This document shows, piece after piece, positions 24,346 to 35,870 of a stretch of 64,000 nt of DNA. The position numbers were made by a program, and so were the translations under genes. Under the pieces are notes generated by a model. That model did not search any database, was not told the origin of the DNA, and was given only the letters and a program-made list of their open reading frames with translations. The stretch's first letter is position 1, and the number at the start of each line of letters is the position of its first letter. The stretch comes from Crocodylus rhombifer (taxonomy: Eukaryota; Chordata; Crocodylia; Crocodylidae), in the NCBI GenBank assembly GCA_038503035.1, contig JAVSML010021635.1:186001-250000 (forward strand), given 5' to 3'.

Positions 24346-25998
24346 TACCATATTTGCTCAAATGCAAGATGAGGTTTTTTCCCCTAATCAGCATAGGGGG
24401 GAAAGCCCCTCATCTTACATTCGCACACAAGGAAACCACATTAAATACACTGTCTGTCTTTGAACTGCTACTGAAAGCAGCATATGCTCAATAATGGAAA
24501 CCAAATGTGAAGTTAATTAAATGCAGCCAACACTGAGCATGACCATAAAATTCATGGCCCATATTGGGCAAATATGCCAATGGGAGCCTACCACAAAAAT
24601 AGATCAGTGCAATCTATATAAATAAAATAATTGCTAGTACCCATTGAGTGCAGTCCCCCTCAGCACCAGCTCTATTTTAAGTCATGGTGAGCCACTACAC
24701 AGCTGAGCTGTGCCTTTCTTTCCCATTTCCAATTATTTCCATTTCTTCACCGGCCTTAAATGTCTGGCAAACATCACCAAACAGGGCCCCAAACATTTCA
24801 CCCAGAATGCCTCTGTTGGCCCCTCTCTCACCTTTTACACATAATTAGCATGGCCCCATCCTCCATGGAGTGAAACCAAACCAGGCTGCTCTATGCCTCA
24901 TCTACATATATATATATCTACATATATATTTTTGGAGGATCCCAGGACTCATGATAAAAGAACCCATTTCCAGTCATGATTGGGGGAGGGGGTTAATTAG
25001 CACATGAATCCTTTGTGTGGAGGTACCTGGAGAAGATGCATACTGACCACTGCTGAGCTGTGGGGTCACCATGGCATGAAATACTATTGACCTTGCTGGG
25101 GCCTAGCCCAATTAACTACATGGTAAATCATGAGCATTTTGTGCGTCACTTGTACTATCTATCTATCTATCTATCTACTTGAAGGCTTGGGATAAGCATA
25201 GTTGCTTATTAACCTGGCAGGGGAAATGCCATCTATCTGTGGCCATGAAGGCAGTTTTCCTGAACCACACTGTGGGAGAACTGCTCTTCCGGCATGGTTC
25301 AGTACCTGCCAAGGTGTAACAGTTTTAAGCCCAGTTTATGGAAATGAGAATCACCCCCTTTGCCTGCTCCAAGGACTTTATGGCTAAGGGCAAGCAAAAC
25401 TCAGGGCATCCGAACCCCAAGCCTCCAGGCTTGAGCCTGCAAGTAGGATGCTCACCAAAGGATTTGAAAACATCTAAAGCCCCAGGTGTGGGTGGAGGAT
25501 GTTTGCTGGCAGTAGGGCCACTTAGGTTCTGGACTCTTGGATTTGGAATTAGTTTTGGCTAATATGGCCTTGGATACAAATTAATTAAAAAAAAAATTGT
25601 ACTCTATGTAAGTACGTGCCCAAGTGCTACTTGAAAGTATGTTCATACTAAACCTTGCAGCAATTTCAAGAAAGGTAAAATGCATCAATTCTAAGCCTAT
25701 GGGCACTATATTAAGGTCAGTGTTTTCAGGTTTGCTCCTCCACATGCTCAGGGTTTTGATGGTAAGGAGAGGGAGTAGGGGCTGTAGGGAAAATAATTTG
25801 GGGGGAGGCAGAGGGCAAAGGGGCTACCTGACCTCCTAGATTTATTTTCTCTGCTGTAGCAGTGCAGGGGGAACAAATGAGAGGCAAACCTCCAATAATT
25901 AGAAACTATACCTGGAAAATTAAAACAAATGTGTATATTTTCCATCTATAGAATCTAATTTTTGGGGAATCATCTTATAATCAGGTAACGTACGGTAC
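24346..25998. mobile_element. Probable 1.65-kb cut-and-paste DNA transposon
   Basis: The left end TACCATATTTGCTCAAATGC, followed by AAGATGAGG..CCCC, is mirrored by the right end, which on the minus strand reads TACCGTACGTTACCTGATTA followed by TAAGATGATTCCCC. The likely target duplication is TA. The left end also holds its own hairpin: GCAAGATGAGG near 24365 and CCCCTCATCTTACATTCGCA near 24405. No transposase frame is seen, so this is a non-autonomous element or a decayed one. Inside are a (CATATA)n patch near 24905 and an (ATCT)n tract at 25154-25178. Confidence 0.5.
25154..25178. repeat. (ATCT)n microsatellite
   Basis: About six uninterrupted ATCT units. Probably length-polymorphic. Confidence 0.95.
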
Positions 25999-26224
25999 TA
26001 TGCATCTGCATGACACATAGTATATAATACTAGGTCTTTGCTGAGATATCTAACATTACTGTAATAACAATATATTGCCATTCTCACTATCCAATTGTGT
26101 GATTTTGAATGTTTGCTTAGAAAAAATTTGAAATGGGACCTTTGGGACAGTTCCTGGAAATGGAAAGCATATTGGCACAATTAAAATATTGCCAATATGA
26201 TAACTTCTGTGATCATCTTCCCAC

Positions 26225-27135
26225 TTGTGGCAAAGTGGGAGTCCCTTGCTGGCCACAGGCCTAGCTTCTCACCTGCCTCTGGGTATGCCACCCACCTGTC
26301 TCTCCCACCATGCCTTGTTGTTAAATAATGTTGTTAGTTAAAGTGGAAGGCTGCCCATTGTACACCCCGATATTGGGGGGGTGCTATCCATAGCTCCGTT
26401 CCACCCCTACACCACGGGCCAAGCCTCGCAGATGGCATCTCAGGCAGTTAGTTCAACCCCTTTTCCTTTGCCCATTAGCTGTGGCCCCCAACCCTGGGGA
26501 CCTTTGGCTTCTGTAAGCCCTGTTGGGACCCCGAGCTCCTTAGCTCTTTATGGGCATCCCTCATGGTGGGCCCCTGGCCCTTTTGACCCTTTGGTCCTGG
26601 CCCCAGCATTAACCAGTCAAGTACCTCAGCAGGATTTTCACCTCCTGCCTGCCTTAGGGGTCGGGATCCCCCATTCCCAGCTCAGGTGCTCCTGGAAGCA
26701 TGCCTGGCCCTGCAGGGTCACTCCCTCAGCAGGCTCAGGTGCCTCCAGAAGTTTACCTGGCCTACCCTGCTCTGATGCTAATGGCATATAGCCCACCAGG
26801 TGAGGGCTGGGGTTAAGGCGCCCCTACTCGCCTTTCACCAGGGCGGTAATTGGCCTGGCATTTCCTGGGGGCTCCCATACCACTGAGAGCCCCACCAGGC
26901 CACCCACTCCCAGCAGGGTGCAGGTTTAGGTCATGCCTAGGACCAGGAGCCTCCAAACCATCTACTGCAGCTCCTGCCCTTACCTCCAGGATGTTCCAAA
27001 TAGCCGGGCAATGTTACTGCCTAGCCTGCCAGTAGCGAACTGCTCTGCTTATATAGGCAGCCATGGATCTACAATGGATGCCGCAATTAAGCACCTACTG
27101 GCTGCTTGGCTTGGCCCTTAAAGTGGCAGGCATTC
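26225..27135. repeat. GC-rich repeat-like block, class unresolved
   Basis: An abrupt GC-rich island of about 0.9 kb lies within AT-rich DNA. It starts near CACTTGTGGCAAAGTGGGAG and contains a TATA-like TTATATAG near 27048 followed by GCAGCCATGG; GC-rich character ends near 27130. A start with TG and an internal TATA-like box could suit a solo LTR, but I see no convincing terminal repeats, target duplication or polyadenylation signal. The 136-residue open frame at 26381-26791 is proline/serine-rich and unlike any protein I recognise. Confidence 0.35.
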
Positions 27136-28397
27136 TTTCCTCTTCCTCCCTTTTTCTTCCTCTCATGACTTTGAAGCCCACACAAAATGAAGTAAGTGTT
27201 TGCGAAATTTAACTTTTTTGGTAAATTCACTCCCAAATTGGAAAGTCTACTGGAAGGGAAGTGAGGGCCTTGGTACACCCACTTACAAATCCTGCAAAAC
27301 CTAACTATAACATCAGTATTCTCTCTATTTGTCAGAACTGATTAGTCAACTTGATGTCATAACTGGGTAAAAAAAATGGGTGCAGTTTTGCAAGTTGGCA
27401 AGTGGAACTCTTTGAATTATCCAACAATGAAGGGTCTCTTGAACATAAAAATCAAACTGCGTGTGATTGTTAGTGGTAGGTATGCTGTATTACATTGTTT
27501 TAACCTGTCCACTTAGATACAAAAACTGGAGTGCAAATGTTAAAGTTCATTACTGCTCAAAACTTCTATATTAGCAAGTTATTTTGCAACTACACATTCA
27601 GGAATAACATTTCAAAATGGCATTTAGATGCTTTTTCTCTTAAAATGTAGAATGCAGTAGTAATGATAATATCCTAATGCTTCCTGCTTAGAACAGTAAA
27701 CTTTGCCTTATGCCATTTAAGCAGAAAATCATTGGCCAACATAAAATGCTATCTATATAGGAATTATCCTATCTATGGATGGAAAGCTTCAGCTGTTTGC
27801 TGAACAGACTGCAAAGAAGCACAATGAATAATAGTATCCAAAGTCTCAAGTTTGAAAAGTCAGAGGAAATGGCAGCAAGAAAACGCAAATGAAGATGGAT
27901 GAAACTCCAAAAGGGTGAAGGAGATGTCCCCCGCAGTGGACAAGGATGGACGACTGACTCCTGGGTCACTTCAGCTGTTGCTTTTCATAGTGGTGTTTTG
28001 AAAGGGCAGTGTTTCAGAGATGTGTTTCCTGACTGTGACCGCTGCACAGCACTTACAAATCCTGTGCATGGGTCAGTCAGAGGTCATTGCAAGTTAACTC
28101 AACACCTCAGATTGAGAGAAAGCTCTAGGGAATAAATTGTCTAATATCACTCTGTCTCAAAGGCACTGTGAAAGTTCACATACAGTTATTTTACTGTTTT
28201 TCTAACTAAAAAAGTTATCTCAGTGTTAGGTGCCTGTGGCCTAGTACTTTTCTGCCTGCCAAAAAGTTGATCCAAAATTGATTTAGTTTTTCCTACCTTG
28301 TTCATTTTTTGCTTTTAAATAATAAATTTCTTGCTTTTATTCTGTTACTTTGAAACTCTGGGACTGGTTCTGGCCTCCATTCAGCTGGTATTTACTG
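27136..28397. other. Gene-free intergenic DNA
   Basis: No recognisable gene, RNA or repeat. Open frames are short and without visible domains. Confidence 0.5.
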
Positions 28398-28405
28398 CTG
28401 TGACA

Positions 28406-28684
28406 CAGTGGGCCCATATAGACTCTTCAAGGAGCCAGGAATAATTCATGCTTTAATGCACATTAGCCTATTTTAATGCAAATTAAAGTGTCACTTAAAA
28501 CTGTGCTGTTTAGTTAATGCACATTAAAATAGACTAATGCGTATTAAGCATCACTTAAAACCATGCTCTTTAGTTAATGCTAATTAAGACAGGCTAATAT
28601 GCATCTTCCTAGTACCTCACAATGGAAGTACTAGATTTAAAGCACATTAACTAAAGCACATTAATGCACATGTAGACACACCCC
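28406..28684. mobile_element. MITE with 8-bp target duplication
   Basis: It starts CAGTGGGCCCATATAGAC and ends ATGTAGACACACCCC. Flanks CTGTGACA (28398-28405) and CTGTGAAA (28685-28692) agree at 7 of 8 positions, suggesting a hAT-type target duplication. The interior repeats a TTAATGCACATTA / TTAATGCTAATTA unit and the word CACTTAAAAC(T/C)(G/A)TGCT in tandem at about 70-bp spacing. It is non-coding and shares its right terminus type with the element at 9590-9946. Confidence 0.75.
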
Positions 28685-28954
28685 CTGTGAAAGCAGAATA
28701 GCCTGCATTTTTGTGGTAAAAGCAGACATCACCAAATGAAGTAGATTAGCTGTGGAAGGACACAACCTGCCACAGCTTATTTACTTCATTGGGTGAAACA
28801 CACATTGCCTGTTGTCCTGTATCAGGTAGGACCCTGATGCACAATCTGAATATAAACAAAGATTATACTCTTGTTGCAAAAAATACCTAAGAGTATAACA
28901 TAGTGTATTAAGAGAAGTATCTCTTGAAAATCAAGGGAAGTAATTCTTCCTCTC

Positions 28955-29235
28955 TTCATGCTTCCAAGAAAAATATGGACAGATTGGAAAGAATCCAGTG
29001 GAAAGTGACAGAAATGACTAGAAGCTAGGAAAACATGATTAATGAGGAAAGGCTAGAAGAACTAGGGTTATTTAGTCTGGAGAAGGCAAGACTGAGGAGA
29101 GATTTGCTAAAAGTCTTCAAATACCTAAGGCCAGTTATAAATAGGACAGAGATAGATAGACTTTTTTCTGCGGCTGTAGGACTAGGAGCAGTGGCTTCAA
29201 ACTACAGCAGAGGATATTTAGGTTGGAGGTCAACA
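28955..29235 (+). mobile_element. CR1 LINE fragment, plus strand
   Basis: The frame around 29035-29130 reads ERLEELGLFSLEKARLRRDL, the conserved CR1 ORF2 C-terminal motif also seen in the minus-strand copy at 22136-22811, preceded by a diverged 'DRLERIQWKVTEM' region at 28978-29015. Similarity fades after about 29235. It is a truncated, dead copy; the open frame that continues to 29463 leaves the CR1 homology. Confidence 0.8.
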
Positions 29236-29760
29236 TGGGTCCTGGCATGGAGGTATGGGTCACCAAGAATTCCTTGGGTCCCAGGTCACCCATGCCTACT
29301 TGTGGGACCCATGCCTCCATATGAAACACAGGTCAACACAGTACCTGGCACAGGTCTCAGCATGGAGGCACGTGATTCCAGAGATTCCTCCCATCCTGTG
29401 CCCCTACACTGGGACCCACATGACCTTTCCTTATTCACTGAGATGTTCCTCTGGAGATCCTGAGGCAGATGTCCATAGGAAGGGAACCCTGAGTTTCCCT
29501 GCTTACAAAGAGATTCCCCAAGATTCCCTGGGGCAGGTCTCTGTAAATGGAGAAAGTTGGGCAGGTGCTCCTAAAACCTGAGGGTCTTGGTCCTGCAAAG
29601 AAATTCTTGGACTGCACAGGATTGGGCCTCAGAGCAGTAGCCCAGGTTGGCTGGAGAGTAGGAGCAGCTCCAGGCTTCCTGAACTCTCCCACTAATGAGC
29701 AAATAAATGGCCAGTGCATTAAAGCAGCACCATTTAACACTACCTTTTGTCATGGCCACT
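29236..29760. repeat. Moderately GC-rich repeat-like segment
   Basis: The words GGTCAACATGG, GGCATGGAGG and CCCATGCCT recur in direct and inverted form between 29230 and 29370, suggesting a dispersed element attached to the CR1 fragment. No family is recognised and no exon is supported. Confidence 0.35.
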
Positions 29761-32700
29761 GATGTGGCCAAACAAAGGGTAGAGTCATCTATTTACTCAC
29801 CATTTGTGCTTCCAGAAATGTTTTTATGGCTGCACACATGCAACATCAGGCAAAATCCATTTTTACACTTGCAGAACACAGCTCAGAGTATGTGCTAGGG
29901 CCAGTATGTATCAAATGCCAGAGAGAGGCCTACATATAGCCCTTGTGCAATAGGGATGTTAAACTGTTCTGAAAGGCCACAGGCAGCCCTGAAAGGCCAC
30001 AGCTTGCCCTGAAGCATTAAGGAAGTTTATCATACACTATAGATGAGGGTGTGTATAAACTGTAAACAGTACAAATGTTGACTACAAAACTGGGAAATCA
30101 AGATTAAATATTACTGGAGATGGGTGCAGGTAATGTTTGCTTATATAATTAAAACCTCATGTATTCTGTAGCAAACTGGACCAAGCTTCTGTAACTCCAT
30201 TGTGTTGCAGACTGTAAATAGAACAGCTGCATTCAAATGAAAAGGTGATAGGTATCACTAAATGTGAAAATAAATTATACAAAAAGTGCACCAATACCTG
30301 TACTTATATTTAAACTGGAATTAATATCAAATAAAACATATTTTTCACACTGCTCTCATATTTAACTTGTCATTGTAGAACACCAGTTGTCATTGTAGAA
30401 CACTTCCTCTCCTGAGAGCCAAGGCAGACACTATTGGATTGGTTTGCACTTAAGTTATATTTCCACAGCCATGAGGGCTAAAATCCTATCATTTTGAGCC
30501 TGAGAACAGAGATTTGGAAAAGCTTAGACACTGAAGCATAAGGGATAAAATCTACAGTAAATTCTGCCAGCCACAGAATTCTTTTCCCAAAATGTTAAAT
30601 ATTAGTATGCATATCCCCTACTTTATATATATGTGAGCGTGAATATCTTGAAAAGTATTTTCAGAAATATTTTTTTGCATTCACAATATATAACATCTTT
30701 TGAAATCTTAGCCTTTATTCTTTTTTGGACAACTTATGTGGGAGGGAAAGGCTATAGGAAGAGGCCTGACAAGATTATGGTGTTGTTTCTATACATTTCC
30801 TTTATTCTTGTGGCTACAAGGAAATTATGTGTTGTTAAGTCAAAGCATGGCCTATGAAGTTAAACTAAAATAAACCCTAAAGTTCTCCTTTTGATAAAAG
30901 AGAAAACTACACAGCAGAGACACAGGATATCTTTAATTTAAATAGTTGGTTTAGGTATATTAATTTGAGTTCAAAGCACCTTTCAAAGGGTATGATGCCC
31001 ACATTTTTAATTTTTCCTAATACCAAGCATCTGGTGTAGACTGGTTTGTGGTACTGAGAGCAAAAGGAAATACATTATTCATAGATGAAAGGAGTGAAGG
31101 AGAATCACTGTCCTGACTAAAAATAGCCTTTTTCCACCAGTTAATATCAGCTGGAGGTTTGATTAAACAGTAATTGTCTAGTAAGAGACAATAATTAAGT
31201 GTGAATGTTTCCTCTAGGAAGCCAGACCCAGGTGGTGAAAGTTAAGTATTGTCCTTCAGATAAGGTCCTGAAAGCAGTTTTCCTGGATGTCCACTCAGCC
31301 CTCCTGTAAAATGCTCTTTCTGGGTGCTGAGCTGCAGACAGACATAATCCAGGCCCATTCACAGGACAGCAGCAGGTCTTGGAGACATAGCACTGGAGGA
31401 TTTTATGGCTGTATTTCAGATACAAGCTGGCTCACCTCTTTAGCTAGATCTCTAACCCAGAGGCTCAGAGATCACAAGAGACAAATGGCTTGAATTAAGA
31501 AATGGAGTTGACATCTATAAAAGTCAGAACACGTCTAGTAGACAACATGTGTAATGAGACTCTAACATCCTAATAGGGATATTAGAAATCTATCTTAAAA
31601 AGCCAGCTTCCATATGAATTTGCAGACTCAGAACAAAAGGAAAAGAAAAATTAGCTCACAAACCCTTTCCCTTTTATACATTAGGCTCTCATAATGCATT
31701 TTTAAAACATGCCTTTGGCTTTCAACACAAATGTTCCTTTAACTGTAACTGCAATGCCTCCCCAGAGTTTCCCCTCAGCAAACTGGCTCTGATACTTTTC
31801 TGTACAGGAGTGTTATTATTCTCACTATTGATAGCTGCTTCTCTTTGAAGGACCTCCAGGGCTTGTGGAATGTTAGCTCTTAGCACTTGGATATGACTTT
31901 TCATATGCTATGTAATTAACCTTTGCAATCATTTTTATGAATGAAGTATTAGATTGGACATGTCAGGAAAATAGTTTTCCTGCCCTGTGAAAGTTTTCAA
32001 AATGGTCCCATTTCCTATTCCGATCTTTGAAGAGTCTTCAAAGCTTTATGTGAAAAAAAATGGAGGGGAGGTCCCCTGGCCGTCCAGTGGGTAGGTGGCC
32101 TAATGTTCAATTCTCTGCTCTGCCAAATTCAGGCTGGAGCCTTTAATTATGGTCTCCCATGTTATAAGTGAAGGCGCTATAACTATGGCATTATAGAATC
32201 AGACTTTATCTTATTATAAATTATATACAAAGTGGAATAGTGATTATGTAACATACACGCAGCCTGTGGAAGAACTGAGAATAGAATACCCATGTGATTA
32301 GTGCCTCTGATTTAATCTTTAGATTATGTTGCTTCCTGCTACTACTTGAAAAGGCATTCAGAAATGGAGTTCCTACTAAATGGAAAAAAATAAGATTCCA
32401 TATTGCTTCTGCTCTTGTTTTCACACTTTTGGTATGCTATAAAGGAAAGCTGAACTAAAAATCCTGCTACGTTTTTCAAAACAGATGTGCCTGTCCATTG
32501 CAATTTGACCTCTATCTCTTCCAGGAAGTCCAGTAAAAATGCTAGTCCCTTGCTATCTACAGAATGGTAGGATAAAAATCTGGGAATGCCCACTGAACAA
32601 ATAATCTTTGTGTGCAGAGGACCCGGAGATTATTTCATCTCCAAGAAACTACGTGAAGTATAGAGCTTCTAGCCTGTGACACTGCTTCAGCTCAGTTCAC

Positions 32701-34788
32701 TGTTCTTACCTAAATTAACAAACATTGACCATGTTAAAAATGAGGAGGGAGGTCTTTGGTTAATGGTAGAAAGTTGAATATTATAATGCTAGTGAGCTGA
32801 TTTATAGCTCACAAGAACTGCTGAGATTTTTAAATGATTGTTAAAGTGCATGTTTTAAATTACTTAATAATAGAAAATATTTTTACTGAGTTTCTCATAT
32901 CCCAATCTCTTAAATATAACCATACATTTTTATATTTTATTTCTATACATCAGATTTTGAAACTAAAAACTGGGTCAGTAAATCCTAAGAAAAAGAGGCT
33001 AAAATAAAGGAAGATTGAGAGTTCACTGATTCCATATTTTGAGCCTATGACTTCCAAAATCAAAGGGCTGCCCTAGTAATCCTAATGGATTGACTTCCAA
33101 AAGTCCTTGGATTTGTACTGCTGGACTTGTCTCTCTCCAGGGCTTAACTAGATCCCTGTAGATAGATTTTCAGGTTTATATGCTGTAATTCCATTTAGTC
33201 CAGCTGTAAACTTGTGGCAGCTGAATTAATACATTATAGGAAGAACCCAGTATACCTACAAAAGTCTGAGAGTGTATATCAAATCCTGAGCAAAAAATGG
33301 GCATTTCAATTAGTTGGTTGTGTGGCTGATTGAAGAACAGCTCAGTGGCTAACAAAGCTTTGTCTGTAGTATCAGCTTGCTCCTCATCCAGTAGGACAAA
33401 TAGAGTGATTCTGTGTGGTTGGTCATTAACGGGTTAGCCATCGGGTGAGGGTTTTGTTCTTAAATGGGGGCTTTGTCTTATCCCTGCTGTTTAAGCCCCC
33501 TCCAAGCACTCCTCACCTGTCATATCTGTCATACATTTAATTCATCACGCTCTCTGGTCAAAAGCTACACTGATAGTATCAAAAAGAGAGGAGGGGGCTT
33601 CTTATAAGTTTAGTGATCAAAGGAGATTACCAAGAAAATAAGGTTTTAATGAAGAAGGCAGGTTTGTGAAGGAGAATTTACTGGACTGATTCACTAACAT
33701 GTAAAATTGAATTTTATCTACGTGGGATATCAGAATGAAATATAAAAGTACTCCAAAAGGATATGTAATTATTCTTGTTTATGGTTTTGTCTAAAAACTG
33801 AAGTGGGAGAGATGAAGTGGAATAATTTTTTTCTTACTAAAATGTCTATTTTTTATTTGTAAATAATGCAAAGCATAAGCAGTCTTCTTAAAAATAGCAA
33901 CTGTGTTACAATGACAACTTCTTCACCAAGTCATTTCCATCAGACCTTCATCAGCATGCCAGTAGTTTCTGGGCTGCTTAGCCCAGCTCTCTAGGATATT
34001 GGTGACAGTACCAATGTAACCTTGCCATCACTATGACAACTTCAGAGACAACTCAAATAAACAATTTCCAGTTCCAGATTTAGACAATAAGATATTACAG
34101 TGCTGAACAAGACCAGAGATGGGGAGAGATGCCTTCTGTGCTTGACAACAGTTTTTCACGACATCCATCCTACATGGAACAAGTCTGGATAATTGAAAGC
34201 CTTTTGCTTAAATGTTTACAATGAAAAATACCAAGACTATTCTTTCTACTTTTGTGTGCTTTGTAGTGAACTTTAAATGTGTAATATTTATTGTGCTGTG
34301 AACTAATTTAGGATTATTTTTTACTAAAATATTAGTCTTTCCATAGAGTGCCTACCTATATCAAGGCTTGAACAGTAACTCCATTTTCTAGTAACTCAAA
34401 AAAACCATTGATGGATTATCTATAGCAGATGCTGCTGCTATCTGAGTATAGTAGTATAGCACTGTGTGGTCAGGGTCATTGAAAAAATCAATTGACTGCA
34501 CAGATATTAAACTGGAAACATAAAGCACAGATTCAGTAATTGTTTAATTGCACTACAATATATATCCAAATGTACATGTCAACAGAAGAATTGTAGAATT
34601 TATTTTAAAGCTCTGCATAATGATAAAAAATCTCTGCTGAAGAGTTTAAATAAAAAATAACAATTGTTTATATTACCACCAATGCTACTATCTTTTATGG
34701 AGAGAGGGGGAATTACTGGAGAGCCTCAGACCAAGAAGTCCAGTTTATGCTAGCTAAGGATCTGATCCATATAATTTTTTTAACATAG
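29761..34788. other. Gene-free intergenic DNA
   Basis: Mostly single-copy AT-rich sequence without supported genes. A tRNA-SINE-like word (GTAGGTGGCCTAATGTTCAA) at about 32090-32110 is too short to define an element. The segment at 33900-34060 has mixed composition without obvious repeats. Confidence 0.45.
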
Positions 34789-34796
34789 TATTAGAC

Positions 34797-35025
34797 CAGG
34801 GGTCAGCAATGTTTTTGGACAGAGTGCCAAAAACACCCACAACCTTGACTCATAAGATGTTGGCATGCCAGGAGCAGACAGTGGAGGAGCCATGAGGGGC
34901 CCAATCCTTGTTGTGGCAGTGCAACCCCAGTCCCTTCCCTGCCATCCACCCCAAGGTGCACACGCCAAGCAAAATGCCTTTGCATGCTGTGCTCTGGCAC
35001 CTGTGCCAGGTGTTGGCTACCACTA
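34797..35025 (+). mobile_element. hAT-type element with target duplication
   Basis: It starts CAGGGGTCAGCAATGTTTTT and ends GTGTTGGCTACCACTA, imperfect inverted termini of the CAGGGGTCGGCAA type. Flanks TATTAGAC (34789-34796) and TATTAAAC (35026-35033) match at 7 of 8 positions. The 229-bp interior is GC-rich and non-coding (GTGCCAAAAACACCC, GGCATGCCAGGAGCAG). Confidence 0.8.
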
Positions 35026-35439
35026 TATTAAACCAAGTTCAGTATCTGAGGAACATGGAAGAGTTTGTGAAAGCATGGTGCAGCTGGCCAGTCTTATGAA
35101 TTAGGAGGAAAACTAGCCCTCACTTTCCCACCATAGCTTGTACAATTTTAACCTGAATGTGGATTATGATATTTATTTAGCTAGGAATTTATACACTGCA
35201 AGCTTGACCTTCAGCTGGTATGCACTGGTGAGATCAGTAAAATTACTGATTTCTACTACCTGAGCATCTGGGCCTTAAACATCTTCCTACATTGGTAGCT
35301 GACTTCTTGTATCTTTGCTGAAGTAGAAATCTATAATGAGATGCCTATTCTGTTATTTTCAATAGTCCTAGTAATATTCACACTACAGGTGGAACCATCT
35401 TTCATAGTGGTTACTACAAAAGACGAAAACTCTCTAGAG

Positions 35440-35862
35440 CAGTAATGTTCAACCTTCTGGCCCCAGGACCTGGAGGAGTAATGTGGGGGCAGTCCATGGG
35501 CTGGATCTGGTAGGTCTGCCAGTACAATCTGGTGCGCTGGCCCAGCGTGCATTTCAGATCTAACCATACATTGCCAGCCCAGGCTCATGTACCACCCGAT
35601 TTCACATGCTGGATTCAGCTGTGCCCTGGCTCAATCTGGTTGTGGGGTGACCCTGTATGCTGACCTCACAACACAGTGGAATGATCTAGGGTGCAGGGCC
35701 ATGTCATCCAGCCTGCGGGGACCCCCATGGATCTAGTACTTTGGCAGTAGGGAAGTGATAATTAATGCTGCCACTGGTCCCCCACTGACAAATTTTTGGG
35801 CCTGAAGAGAGATTCACGGACTGGAAGGCATGACCTTGCAGGCCAGAGGTTGAGCACCACTG
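35440..35862 (+). mobile_element. hAT-type element with perfect target duplication
   Basis: This 423-bp element has inverted termini CAGTAATGTTCAACCTTCTG and GCCAGAGGTTGAGCACCACTG. It is flanked by a perfect 8-bp duplication CTCTAGAG (35432-35439 and 35863-35870). The interior is GC-rich and non-coding. The termini resemble those of 17487-17714. Confidence 0.9.
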
Positions 35863-35870
35863 CTCTAGAG

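Noticed and set aside
25154..25178. CRISPR-like array
   Set aside because: Simple (ATCT)n microsatellite with no spacers, in a vertebrate genome.
26381..26791. 136-residue open frame in a GC-rich block
   Set aside because: Pro/Ser-rich product expected from GC-rich repeat DNA; no recognised domain.
26225..27135. Solo LTR of an endogenous retrovirus
   Set aside because: A TATA-like box and a GC-rich border were seen, but no convincing TG..CA ends with target duplication, polyadenylation signal or retroviral coding remnants.
29035..29463. 142-residue open frame considered as a gene
   Set aside because: Only its first third is homologous to CR1 ORF2; the remainder is unrelated read-through.
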